64,000 bases of DNA from Spirosoma arboris (GTDB lineage: Bacteria; Bacteroidota; Bacteroidia; Cytophagales; Spirosomataceae), in contig NZ_WPIN01000024.1 of assembly GCF_009754945.1 (NCBI RefSeq), positions 1 to 64,000 on the forward strand, in the 5' to 3' direction. The position numbers and the translations under genes are program-made. The notes below the pieces were generated by a model. That model worked only from the letters and a program-made list of their open reading frames with translations, searched no databases and was not told the origin of the DNA. How positions within the stretch are numbered: the first letter of the stretch is position 1; every line of letters starts with the position of its first letter. Shown here piece after piece: positions 40,190 to 49,210 of this stretch.

Positions 40190-41644
40190 CTACAAAGTCT
40201 TTGCCAATGCTACTAATTTACCCTCAGCAAAAGGGGGGGCCATTAATTGCAAACCAATCGGTAAACCCTCAGCGTCTGCGCCATTTGGAATCGATATGGC
40301 TGGATAACCCACTACGTTCGCCTGGACTGTGAAAATATCGGCGAGGTACATTTGCAGCGGATCATCTGTCTTCTCACCCAATTTGAACGCAGGTGTAGGC
40401 GTCGTGGGCGAAAGCAAAAAGTCATATTGCTCAAACAGGCGCTCCGTTTCCTGCCGAATTAACCGCCGAACCTGCTGGGCTTTGGTATAATAAGCGTCGT
40501 AATAGCTGGCACTCAGCGCAAATGTGCCAAGTAAAATCCGCCGACGAACTTCAGCACCAAATCCCTCTGTACGGCTTTTTTTGTACAACGTCAAAAGGTC
40601 CGGTGTGGATACGTCCATTGCTGATTTATTAGTCGATGCACTTCTGTATCCATAGCGTACGCCATCGAAACGAGAAAGGTTTGACGACGCTTCAGCAGTG
40701 GTCAGAATATAATAAGTTGGAAGAAGATATGTTAAAAGGGAAATATCAACAGGTTCTACTGTGTGCCCAGCAGCCCTCAATTCGTTAATTTTACGCTGGG
40801 TAGCTTCCCGAATACTCTTGGCTACACCTGCACTCTCGACACCATCCCGCAGATAAGCGATTCGTAAGGGTCCCGCACCGGCTGACCGGTCAGGAAGCGT
40901 TGTCTGGGAGTAAGCAGAAACAGGCTCACTCGATACAGTACTATCAAACTCATCGGGGCCCGCCATTATTTCGAGTAGCAGAGCGGCATCATCGACATTG
41001 TTAGCAATGGGACCAACGCAATCGAAGGAAGATGCGTAGGCAATTAGCCCCCAACGACTGATGCGTCCGTAGGTAGGTTTCAGACCAACTACCCCACAAA
41101 AAGCGGCCGGTTGCCGAACCGATCCACCCGTATCAGAACCGATACTTGCCAAACAAAGTCCAGCCTGTACAGCCACTGCTGAACCACCACTCGAACCACC
41201 CGGCACTCGACTGGTATCGGCTGCGTTGCGAACAGGTCCAAAGGCTGAATTCTCATTGGAGGAGCCCATGGCAAACTCATCACAGTTCTGCCGACCAATG
41301 ATGATGACATCTTCGTCCAGCAACCGTTGTACAGCTGTTGCGGTAAATTGAGCGGTAAAATTGTCTAAAATCCGGCTTCCGGCCCGAACGCTATGTCCTG
41401 TATAATTGAGGACATCTTTTATACCAATGACCATTCCGGCCAAACGACCTCCCTGACCAGATGCTAATTTTTGATCAACGGCATCGGCTTGCTGACGAGC
41501 TTCATCAGCATAAACTTCGGTAAATACGTTGAGGTCGCGGTGTTCATCAATGCGGATGAGATACTGCTCTACCAGTTGGCGGCAGGTAGTGGTGCCATTT
41601 TTAAGATCGGCCTGAACAGCGGAAAAGCTACGATAGGGAGTCAC
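40190..41644 (-). CDS. gatA: Asp-tRNA(Asn)/Glu-tRNA(Gln) amidotransferase subunit A
   Basis: 484 residues of the amidase-signature family. The catalytic Lys is in VIGIKDVLNYTGH, the cis-Ser in VPGGSSGGSAVAV and the nucleophilic Ser in GSDTGGSVRQPAAFCG. The C-terminal SPTTPTPAF and NPVGYPAISIP-like blocks fit GatA. It releases ammonia from glutamine to amidate misacylated Glu-tRNA(Gln) or Asp-tRNA(Asn), in complex with GatB and GatC, which are not in the window. The start is a GTG giving MTPYRSFS. Degenerate repeats lie on both sides. Confidence 0.95.
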   Translation of the reverse strand: MTPYRSFSAVQADLKNGTTTCRQLVEQYLIRIDEHRDLNVFTEVYADEARQQADAVDQKLASGQGGRLAGMVIGIKDVLNYTGHSVRAGSRILDNFTAQFTATAVQRLLDEDVIIIGRQNCDEFAMGSSNENSAFGPVRNAADTSRVPGGSSGGSAVAVQAGLCLASIGSDTGGSVRQPAAFCGVVGLKPTYGRISRWGLIAYASSFDCVGPIANNVDDAALLLEIMAGPDEFDSTVSSEPVSAYSQTTLPDRSAGAGPLRIAYLRDGVESAGVAKSIREATQRKINELRAAGHTVEPVDISLLTYLLPTYYILTTAEASSNLSRFDGVRYGYRSASTNKSAMDVSTPDLLTLYKKSRTEGFGAEVRRRILLGTFALSASYYDAYYTKAQQVRRLIRQETERLFEQYDFLLSPTTPTPAFKLGEKTDDPLQMYLADIFTVQANVVGYPAISIPNGADAEGLPIGLQLMAPPFAEGKLVALAKTL

Positions 41645-41740
41645 AAAAAATAATTTACGGTATTCGGTTTATAGCATTCGGTTTATAGTGCGAATCTTAA
41701 CTGCACTAAGCCGACCTCCTAAACCCTAAACTAATAAAAA

Positions 41741-41783
41741 CAGACAATCAGGCGGTTCCAGATTGGTACCGCCTGATTGTCTG
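41741..41783. terminator. Hairpin terminator downstream of tatA
   Basis: Perfect 16-bp stem (41741-41756 with 41768-41783) and an 11-nt loop, followed on the minus strand by a U-rich stretch. On the gatA side, 41650-41735 holds a degenerate repeat (two ATTCGGTTTATAG words facing CTAAACCCTAAAC). Confidence 0.8.
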
Positions 41784-41810
41784 CTGCCATGCCATCTAAC
41801 ATGACTTAAC

Positions 41811-42014
41811 TTATTTCTCCGACTCTTTCAGACCTTCTTCGATATTCTCGCGAACGTCTTTGGTAGCGTCTTTGAATTCTTTAATGCCTTTACCGAGTCC
41901 CCGTGCGAGTTCGGGAATTTTCTTAGCGCCGAACAACAGGAGCAATGCCAGGAAGATAAAGATCATTTCCTGACCGCCCAAACCCATAATTGCAAAAATG
42001 CTTGCCAATACCAT
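41811..42014 (-). CDS. tatA: Twin-arginine translocase TatA/TatE family subunit
   Basis: 67 residues. One N-terminal membrane helix (LGGQEMIFIFLALLLLFGAKKIPELARGLG) with the conserved FG hinge, then an amphipathic helix and a charged tail (EFKDATKDVRENIEEG). It forms the Tat pore for export of folded proteins at the inner membrane. tatC is not adjacent. A heptamer-type repeat arm lies upstream, and a 16-bp terminator downstream. Confidence 0.93.
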   Translation of the reverse strand: MVLASIFAIMGLGGQEMIFIFLALLLLFGAKKIPELARGLGKGIKEFKDATKDVRENIEEGLKESEK

Positions 42015-42102
42015 GATTTCTGGAATTTGAATGTATGCAAAATTAACAAAACTCTCTCGTACAATCTATTAAAACGTAGTGAAACTTACGCGCTAATGCC
42101 TA

Positions 42103-42150
42103 GTTTGGTTTCACGTTTCAGGTTTAATGTTTCAAGTTAGAACATTTAAC
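42103..42150. repeat. Single arm of GTTTCAN heptamers
   Basis: GTTTCAC, GTTTCAG, GTTTAAT, GTTTCAA in tandem, period 7, between the YkvA-like stop codon and tatA. Only a weak partner (GAACATTTAAC) follows, so this looks like a half element of the 10100-10179 family. Confidence 0.7.
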
Positions 42151-42157
42151 TTTATAC

Positions 42158-42634
42158 TCACCCTATTTTAATAGTCTCAACCGGGCGGGATGATCCCTGC
42201 CGTGGATTGGTCGCCGTATATTCCCATTCCCGAAACTTATCAATGTCTTCTTTAATTCCATTGAATAGCCAGAACATGAGCGCAATATCATCTGTCAATC
42301 CTACAATTGGCAGGAAATCGGGTAAAATATCAATAGGCGACACAAAATAGATCAACACGGCAATCATTCGAAGCAGTGTTTTCCAGGGCAATTGGCGATA
42401 CTCACCTGATGCATAGGCTTTTAACAGTCGAGTAACAACGCCCAACTGCTCGCGAAAAGCAGTAAAGTTTGCTCCCGATAAGCCACCGCTCTTCTCGATA
42501 GCCTCCCTGATCAGTTCATACAGGCTACGCGTATTACGGGCGTAGCGAGCGGCACCGTCGCTGGCCCGCTTAAAAAAGATGGAGGATAGAATCCTGGATA
42601 TAAGACTGCTGTTTTTCATTGAATTTTTTGTCAT
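42158..42634 (-). CDS. YkvA/DUF1232 family protein
   Basis: 158 residues. The C-terminal half carries the DUF1232 core MIAVLIYFVSPIDILPDFLPIVGLTDDIALMFWL, which has a membrane-associated hydrophobic stretch with conserved SPIDxxPD and GxxDD. The N-terminal half is a helical segment with many charges. Function is unknown for the family. The ATG at 42634 or the one at 42619 could be used. It may be cotranscribed with tatA. Confidence 0.87.
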   Translation of the reverse strand: MTKNSMKNSSLISRILSSIFFKRASDGAARYARNTRSLYELIREAIEKSGGLSGANFTAFREQLGVVTRLLKAYASGEYRQLPWKTLLRMIAVLIYFVSPIDILPDFLPIVGLTDDIALMFWLFNGIKEDIDKFREWEYTATNPRQGSSRPVETIKIG

Positions 42635-42763
42635 TCCGGAGAGTGCCAGACTAACAAAGTAAGGGATGGTACGTATCTAACAATTTTCATTCCTACTATA
42701 AACGTACGAACCGAACCAGAAGTTTTATTCTGGCGGCTATTGGTTTGTCTTGAGCCGGGGACG

Positions 42764-42771
42764 TACTTTTG
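42764..42771 (+). promoter_or_regulatory. Promoter -7 element of mdh
   Basis: TACTTTTG followed by C matches TAnnTTTG, 36 nt before the ATG. A TTG at 42740-42742 lies 21 nt upstream, near the expected -33 spacing. Confidence 0.6.
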
Positions 42772-42806
42772 CGGTCGTTTGTTAACCCTTTAATTCCGAA
42801 TACTGT

Positions 42807-43748
42807 ATGAAAGTTACCGTAGTAGGTGCCGGGGCGGTTGGAGCCACCTGCGCCGACAACATTGTTCGCCGGGAACTCGCCCACGAAGTTGTTCTCCTAG
42901 ATATAAAAGAAGGCATCAGCGAAGGTAAATCCCTCGATATGCTCCAGGCATCGACATTGCTCGATTGCGACATTAAACTGATAGGCTCTACCAACGATTA
43001 TGAAAAAACGGCGGGTTCGGATGTTGTCGTAATTACATCGGGCTTACCCCGCAAACCTGGTATGACCCGCGAAGACCTCATTGGTATCAACGCAGGCATT
43101 GTAAAAGGCGTTACGGAAAACATTCTGAAATACTCACCCGACGCAATTTTCATCATCATTTCGAACCCAATGGACACGATGACATACCTGGCGTTGAAAT
43201 CGTCGGGTCTGCCAAAAAATCGGGTTATTGGTCTGGGTGGTGCGCTGGATTCAGCCCGCTTCAAAACGTATCTGTCGCTGGCCCTGAACTGCTCGCCAAA
43301 CGATTTGCAGGCGTCGGTTATCGGCGGTCATGGTGATACAACTATGATTCCTCTGACTCGCCTGGCAACTAAAGCTGGCGTACCCGTAAGCAATTTCCTG
43401 GATGAAGAAACGCTGAAAAAAGTAGCTGCTGATACTATGGTTGGTGGTGCTACTTTGACGGGTCTAATTGGTACGTCGGCTTGGTATGCGCCGGGTGCCG
43501 CTGGTGCTTACATGGTTGAGAGCATTCTGCGCGACCAGAAGCGCGTAATTCCTTCCTGCGTACTGCTTGAGGGCGAATACGGTCAATCGGATATTTGTTT
43601 GGGCGTACCTGTTGTTTTAGGTAAAAATGGCTGGGAAGAAATTATTGACTACAAACTGACCGACGAAGAGCAGGCTGCTTTCAATAAATCGGCTGATGCT
43701 GTTCGGAATATGAACGGTGTACTAAGCACACTGAATATTGGCGTTTAG
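42807..43748 (+). CDS. mdh: Malate dehydrogenase
   Basis: 313 residues of the LDH-like malate dehydrogenase type. The NAD site is VTVVGAGAVGATCADNI with an Asp (LLDIKEG) after the second strand. Substrate arginines are in LPRKPGMTREDLIG, then ISNPMDTMTYLALKSSGLP and the active-site GGHGDTTMIPLTR. It interconverts malate and oxaloacetate in the TCA cycle, cytoplasmic. It is monocistronic with a strong terminator. Confidence 0.96.
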   Translation: MKVTVVGAGAVGATCADNIVRRELAHEVVLLDIKEGISEGKSLDMLQASTLLDCDIKLIGSTNDYEKTAGSDVVVITSGLPRKPGMTREDLIGINAGIVKGVTENILKYSPDAIFIIISNPMDTMTYLALKSSGLPKNRVIGLGGALDSARFKTYLSLALNCSPNDLQASVIGGHGDTTMIPLTRLATKAGVPVSNFLDEETLKKVAADTMVGGATLTGLIGTSAWYAPGAAGAYMVESILRDQKRVIPSCVLLEGEYGQSDICLGVPVVLGKNGWEEIIDYKLTDEEQAAFNKSADAVRNMNGVLSTLNIGV

Positions 43749-43771
43749 TATCCAGATTATAAATTATATAT

Positions 43772-43802
43772 CAAAAAGCCGGTCAGAACGATCGGCTTTT
43801 TG
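43772..43802. terminator. Intrinsic terminator after mdh
   Basis: CAAAAAGCCG paired with CGGCTTTTTG, 11-nt loop, followed by a T-rich run; 23 nt after the mdh stop. Confidence 0.87.
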
Positions 43803-43926
43803 ATTTTCTCAATCCAACCAGCAATAATACCGTTTCATCACAATGCATTAATGCAATCTCAGTTTATAAAACCTACTTTTGAGGAGACCTATTTGATTCA
43901 CTACTCAATCTAATGTGTATAAAACA

Positions 43927-44373
43927 ATGAAATCACCGTTCCTTTTTATTCTTATTGGCTTAAGCCTGATGAGTGCTGCATTTCGAAGCGATTCACTTAC
44001 TACCAGCGCCAGTGCTGATTTTGCTACCGTGTATATCTACCGGGGTGGTCAATTTTTCGGAGCAGGATTGAATTATGCGATTTTCGCTAATGGAGAAAAA
44101 ATATGTAAACTCAGCAATAACCGGTACATCGAATACAAAGCTAAACCAGGAGCATTGTCATTAACAGCACACCGAGGTGGCATAGAAGTATTTAAGAAAG
44201 AAACTGGCCTTGACATGCAGGTTGAAGCAGGAAAAAGCTACTACGTAAAAGGCGATCAGAAATCGAGTATTACCCGCACTCGACTGGAGTTGTCGGAAGT
44301 GACAGAGAATACAGCCAAACGTGATATGAAAGACATGACTGTCGATGCTTGCCAGGAAACAATGGATAAGTAA
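43927..44373 (+). CDS. Exported DUF2846-like protein
   Basis: 148 residues from the ATG at 43927; a GTG 12 nt earlier would lengthen the N-terminus only slightly. Signal peptide (MKSPFLFILIGLSLMSAAF) without a lipobox Cys. The mature part has ATVYIYRGGQFFGAGLNYAIFANGEKICKLSNNRY and YVEAGKSYYVKG-like strands, as in DUF2846 proteins (beta-sandwich, function unknown). A TACTTTTG -7 element is at 43874-43881. Location is likely periplasmic. Confidence 0.75.
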   Translation: MKSPFLFILIGLSLMSAAFRSDSLTTSASADFATVYIYRGGQFFGAGLNYAIFANGEKICKLSNNRYIEYKAKPGALSLTAHRGGIEVFKKETGLDMQVEAGKSYYVKGDQKSSITRTRLELSEVTENTAKRDMKDMTVDACQETMDK

Positions 44374-44386
44374 GGGATCAGGTCGA

Positions 44387-45862
44387 TTAAATAAAAATCT
44401 GGTATTGAAGTATTAACTGACCACGACGACCGCCCGCAGAAATTTGTGAGGTACCCGACGATGGCTCGTAATAAGGTCGATTCTGGTAATCGAGCGTCAG
44501 TTTTCCGTTGTGGCCTTTAATCAGGTAATTAAGGCCAAGGTTATACACACCAAGTGTAGTTGTTACCCGCTGATAGTTCGCAATCTGAGCTTGTACATAG
44601 GGCATCAATGTACCGTTGCCAACACCGAATAGATCCCGTTTCATCAGGTAGCCAAACTGACCATAAACAACGCTACCTGTACCAAACATAGGGAAGGAGT
44701 TTCCTTGAGTACCGCCCAAATTACCTGGACGTTGTGTTATTGGAATGTCACTAGCTGGGTTCATTGCGCCGTTGAAACGTAGATAGTTGGTACCATAATC
44801 TGTATGAAAATAGCCAAGATATGCGCTAATGGCCGTTCCTTTTGCCTTATTCAACGGCATATCCAGGAACGATGCGATTGACCACAAGTTCATAGCCTGA
44901 TAAATGGTGTCGCCGGCAGCAGGCACAAATACCGTAGCGCTTTTCTGCGTAATAAATCCAGCTTCCAGATTAAAGATTTTCTTCGACCCCAGGTAAGTAC
45001 CCGTGTTATAACCCGGCGCCTGATGAGCTTCTTTATCGAAGAATTGCCACATAAATAAACCCTGAAACTGCTTCTCCTGGCCTTTCAACGCGAATATGGA
45101 ATTAGGGCCATAGGTCGGCAATGCCAATCCATTGGTTTGAATTGGGAATGGATCACTGATAGCTATGCGATAGTCGAGGTGACCAATCTGCCCACGTGCA
45201 TACACACTCAATTTGCGGGAAAACTCGTCGGTTTGGTCGGTGGTGGCTTGCGCAAAAACAGGCACATCCATGCTCATAATTGTCGCCACACTGGGTGCGC
45301 TAAACCGCGACAATCCATTCACGATAGTTAGACCAGCTCCAATATTCAGGTAATTTTTATTCTTGAATACTAAATATTCGGCAACAGCATCGTGAAAAAA
45401 CGCCTGTACTTTCCGCTGCGATGACGCAGTTTGGTTAAATCCACCATTCAGGTAGTTGAAGTTATTCATCCCAAACTGAAAGTATACGAACAGGTGGTCA
45501 CTGATTTGACCAAATAGTTGCATGCGGGTCCGGCGCAAGCCTATGGAGAAGGTATTGTCTTTGGGTACGCCTATAACCGTTGAGCCAGGGTTGCTCCGAT
45601 TCCATTGAAGCCAGGCTTGGTTTAGAAATGTAGCCTTAAAAAAATGGGTTCCTGATTCGTTCAGATTGTATTTCAATTCATTTTTCTCGGGAGCTGGTTT
45701 GGGAGAAACTGGCTCATTGACAATTATCGGTCCAGAGATAAGAATAACCGGCGCAGACGGCTTTGTCGTATCAGCAGACAATGTAACGGAGTGTTGAGCA
45801 AATGTCAGTTGACTAGTCATCAACAAGGCACCTACCCAGCCAATCGTCAGAGTTTTATTCAT
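44387..45862 (-). CDS. Outer-membrane porin-like beta-barrel
   Basis: 491 residues with a signal peptide (cleavage near TFAQH). After a proline-rich linker (PVSPKPAPEKNE) the sequence alternates as amphipathic beta-strands: FLNQAWLQWNRS, RRTRMQLFGQISDHLFVYFQFGMNN, FFHDAVAEYLVFKNKNYLNIGAG. It ends with LILQYQIFI, close to the usual aromatic C-terminus. The layout resembles OprO/P-like or other general porins. It should form a diffusion channel in the outer membrane; the solute is unknown. Confidence 0.78.
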   Translation of the reverse strand: MNKTLTIGWVGALLMTSQLTFAQHSVTLSADTTKPSAPVILISGPIIVNEPVSPKPAPEKNELKYNLNESGTHFFKATFLNQAWLQWNRSNPGSTVIGVPKDNTFSIGLRRTRMQLFGQISDHLFVYFQFGMNNFNYLNGGFNQTASSQRKVQAFFHDAVAEYLVFKNKNYLNIGAGLTIVNGLSRFSAPSVATIMSMDVPVFAQATTDQTDEFSRKLSVYARGQIGHLDYRIAISDPFPIQTNGLALPTYGPNSIFALKGQEKQFQGLFMWQFFDKEAHQAPGYNTGTYLGSKKIFNLEAGFITQKSATVFVPAAGDTIYQAMNLWSIASFLDMPLNKAKGTAISAYLGYFHTDYGTNYLRFNGAMNPASDIPITQRPGNLGGTQGNSFPMFGTGSVVYGQFGYLMKRDLFGVGNGTLMPYVQAQIANYQRVTTTLGVYNLGLNYLIKGHNGKLTLDYQNRPYYEPSSGTSQISAGGRRGQLILQYQIFI

Positions 45863-45992
45863 CTAATTGATTCTTTGGTATCGGCACAAAACTATGTAGA
45901 TGATTATATTAAACTAAATATTTAATTAAATTTGAATTAAATTTACAATATAACCTATTGGAATTGTACTTTTCTAATGGAGATTGGCTATA

Positions 45993-46027
45993 AAAAAGCC
46001 GCCTATTTACTATATAGGCGGCTTTTT
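45993..46027. terminator. Terminator of the efflux operon
   Basis: AAAAAGCCGCCTAT paired with ATAGGCGGCTTTTT, 7-nt loop, 21 nt beyond the RND stop codon. A-run and T-run on both sides make it bidirectional. Confidence 0.87.
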
Positions 46028-46047
46028 ACTGTATGTGCTCGGCTTAT

Positions 46048-49000
46048 TTATACTTTCGCTGGGTTGGCTGGTACAGGCTTCTCTTTTTTCCCACTCAATC
46101 GACCATATAAACGTCGCATACCATTAAAGGCATTCTCGAAGGTTAAATAAACCGTTGGAACAAGAACAAGCGTAAGGAGCAGCGAACTAATCAGACCGCC
46201 GATAATAACCCACGCCAACCCGTTTTTCGACTCAGACCCATCACCTGTAGCCAATGCCATTGGCAGCAAACCAATTGCCATGGCAATGGTCGTCATGAGA
46301 ATTGGGCGAATCCGTTCACGACCCGCTTCTACGAGGGCATCGACAGTATTCTTCCCTTCTTCTTTCTGCTGATTGGCAAAGTCAACGAGCAGAATAGCGT
46401 TCTTCGCCACCAGACCAATCAGCATAATCATCCCTAGCATAACGAAGAAGGAGATTGATTGCTCAGCCAGCGCCAGCGCCAGGAAGGCTCCGATAATGGC
46501 CATTGGGATCGAGAATAAGACCACAAATGGTCGGAAGTACGAGTTGTATAGCGCAACCATCAGCAAGTAGACAAACGTGATGGCCAGCCCCAGTGCAATA
46601 CCGAGGCTACTAAACGCGTCTGACTGCCGTTCCAGATCACCCTTTAGTTTATAGGTAACGCCACCAGGCAATTGCTTCGTTTTCAGAATATTGTCGATTT
46701 CCGTACCAACTGTACCCGTTGGGCGACCCACTACGTTAGCGTTGACAAACAAAGAGCCAACCCGATTATAGCGTGTTAATTGCGTGGCACCTGTACCTAA
46801 TTCGAGGTTAGCAATCTGTCGGACTTCAATCAATTTCCCCTTTGCATCAGGTACCGTCAGGTTTCCAACATCGTCTTTACTCTGGCGGTTAAATTTGTTG
46901 AGTTCAACCCGAATGTCATAATCCCGGCTCCCGACGCGGTATTTACTGTCTGTATTTCCAGAAAAGGCGGTCTGCAAAGTCGCGCCTATATTAGCCACCG
47001 AGACCCCGTATTGAGCCATCTGGCGACGGTCGAGATTTACTTTCAATTCAGGCTTAGGATCATCCACGCCTAACTCAACGTCGGTCGTTCCACTTACCGA
47101 TTTCACAATCTGCTTCACAATAGCCGCAGCCTGCTGTAAATCCTGTTGGGAATTCCCTTGTAACAGAATTTGAATCGGTGAAGCATTAGCACCACCTGTG
47201 ATGGCAAGCGGGGCCGATTTAACGTTCAGGCCGGGTATTTTAAGTACTTCAGCTTTCGTCTGAGCGGCAAATTTCTCAATAGAAATAGTCCGTTGCTGCT
47301 TAGGTACAATGGTTACCGTAATTTCAGCTTTGTGATAAGGTGTTGATCCTAATCCCCCACCCGATGCCGCGCTTGAATATCCAACGTTGCTATTGACTTT
47401 CGTGACCAGCTTGTTGCTCATCAGTTGCTTTTCAATCTTCTGACAGATACGATTCGTTTCAGCCAGACTATTGAAAGGTTCTCCTTCAATTTGCACGATA
47501 AATTCGCCCTGGTCACTCTGTGGAAAGAAGGTTGTTCCGATGAATCCACCGCCAACCAGGCCGAATGAGGCAATCAGGAGGGTAATAGCCGTAATATATA
47601 CCCAGCGTTTGTGATGAAGACCCCAGGTTAATAGGCGAGCGTAGGCGTGTTTAAGTGAATCGAATTGTCCCTCAAACCATTTCAGGAATCGTTTGCCAAG
47701 GCCAGGCCCATTAAGGTCTGTTTCTTTAGCAAAACGCGAAGCCAACAACGGCGTAATGGTAAACGACACCGCCAGCGACATGAGCGTTGAGAATACAACC
47801 ACCAGCGAGAACTCCCGAATAATGTTCGCAATCAGCCCCTGTACAAATACGAGTGGTAGAAACACGACCACGTCTACCATCGTAATAGCCAGCGCAGTAA
47901 ACCCAATTTCATTCCGACCATCGAGTGAAGCGGTTCGCCGATCTTTACCCATTTCGAGGTGGCGGTAAATGTTCTCCAATACCACAATCGAGTCATCGAC
48001 CAGGATACCAACCACCAGTGATAAGGCCATCAACGTCATCAGGTTAAGCGTAAAGCCTAACAGGTACATCGGCACGAATACCGAAATAATGGAGGCCGGT
48101 ACCGATACCATGACGATAAAGGCATTTCGGATACTGTGCAGGAACAACAACATCACAAGGGCCACGAGCACAACGGCAAACTCAAGGTCGAAAATAACAC
48201 CCTCAGCAGAGGCCAGTGTGTAGGTCGATGAGTCGCTGGTGATTTCGAATTTCAGACCAATGTTGGCGTACTGCTTTTCGATGCCACCCAAAATACTTTT
48301 CACCTGTTGACTAATTTCCACCGCATTCGCATCCGTCTGTTTCTGAATCGAGATACCAATGGATTCACGTCCGTTAATCCGGTTAATAGTCGTGGCGTCG
48401 GCAACACCATCGGTTACAGTGGCCACATCACTTAACACAACGTTCGTTCCGTTCGTCGACGTAATTAGGGCCGCATTTCGAATCTGATTAATGTCGGTAA
48501 ACTTACCTGCCAGACGAATAGCATATTGTGCCTGATCGGTTTCAATACGACCCGTTGGGTAATCGAGGTTAGCCGCATTCACAGCTTGCGTTACTTGCGC
48601 CAGCGAGAGATTATATAGTTTGAGTTTGTTCGGGTCAACACCAATTTTGATTTCGCGCTGGCGCCCACCCGTTAGTGTCACCTGTCCCACTCCGTCTACT
48701 TTTGTCAACTGCGTTCGAATCTGATCATCAACTAAATCGTAGAGTTTAGTCGCTTCCAGATTCCCCCGAACACCCATTCGAATGACGGGCACGTCATCAG
48801 TCGAGAATTTTTGCAGCGTTGGTGACTCTACTTCATCGGGTAACTGTGAGAGTACCGCGTTGACTTTCCGCTGGGCGTCCTGCAAAGCCTGATTGGCATT
48901 GGCACTGGCCGACAGCTCAATCTGAATAATCGAAAGTCCTTCCTGACTGGTTGAGCTTATGTTTTTCAGATTTTCGAGTGATGATACCGCATCCTCCAGT

Positions 49001-49197
49001 TTACGCGTTACGGAGTTTTCAACCTCCCCGGCAGCCGCACCTGGATAGGTTGTAATGACGGTTACAACGGGCGCATCGAATTTTGGCAATAGGGTATAGT
49101 TCAGGCTTTTATACGAGATAAATCCCAAAATACCCAGGATCGTGAAAGCCACTACAACCAGCGTCGGGCGTTTAATGGCTACTTCAGTTACTGACAT
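46048..49197 (-). CDS. RND efflux pump permease (HAE/AcrB-like)
   Basis: 1049 residues, about 12 membrane helices with two large periplasmic loops after TM1 and TM7. Proton-relay Asp pair in TM4 (LVVGILVDDSIVVLENIYRHLE) and Lys in TM10 (GLVAKNAILLVDFANQQ) match AcrB. The first helix is TLVVVAFTILGILGFISY. It exports drugs, dyes or detergents from the periplasm or inner leaflet through TolC. It is the last gene of a tetR-tolC-MFP-RND operon, 13 nt after the MFP gene. Confidence 0.96.
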   Translation of the reverse strand: MSVTEVAIKRPTLVVVAFTILGILGFISYKSLNYTLLPKFDAPVVTVITTYPGAAAGEVENSVTRKLEDAVSSLENLKNISSTSQEGLSIIQIELSASANANQALQDAQRKVNAVLSQLPDEVESPTLQKFSTDDVPVIRMGVRGNLEATKLYDLVDDQIRTQLTKVDGVGQVTLTGGRQREIKIGVDPNKLKLYNLSLAQVTQAVNAANLDYPTGRIETDQAQYAIRLAGKFTDINQIRNAALITSTNGTNVVLSDVATVTDGVADATTINRINGRESIGISIQKQTDANAVEISQQVKSILGGIEKQYANIGLKFEITSDSSTYTLASAEGVIFDLEFAVVLVALVMLLFLHSIRNAFIVMVSVPASIISVFVPMYLLGFTLNLMTLMALSLVVGILVDDSIVVLENIYRHLEMGKDRRTASLDGRNEIGFTALAITMVDVVVFLPLVFVQGLIANIIREFSLVVVFSTLMSLAVSFTITPLLASRFAKETDLNGPGLGKRFLKWFEGQFDSLKHAYARLLTWGLHHKRWVYITAITLLIASFGLVGGGFIGTTFFPQSDQGEFIVQIEGEPFNSLAETNRICQKIEKQLMSNKLVTKVNSNVGYSSAASGGGLGSTPYHKAEITVTIVPKQQRTISIEKFAAQTKAEVLKIPGLNVKSAPLAITGGANASPIQILLQGNSQQDLQQAAAIVKQIVKSVSGTTDVELGVDDPKPELKVNLDRRQMAQYGVSVANIGATLQTAFSGNTDSKYRVGSRDYDIRVELNKFNRQSKDDVGNLTVPDAKGKLIEVRQIANLELGTGATQLTRYNRVGSLFVNANVVGRPTGTVGTEIDNILKTKQLPGGVTYKLKGDLERQSDAFSSLGIALGLAITFVYLLMVALYNSYFRPFVVLFSIPMAIIGAFLALALAEQSISFFVMLGMIMLIGLVAKNAILLVDFANQQKEEGKNTVDALVEAGRERIRPILMTTIAMAIGLLPMALATGDGSESKNGLAWVIIGGLISSLLLTLVLVPTVYLTFENAFNGMRRLYGRLSGKKEKPVPANPAKV

Positions 49198-49210
49198 TTG
49201 TAGTTTGTTG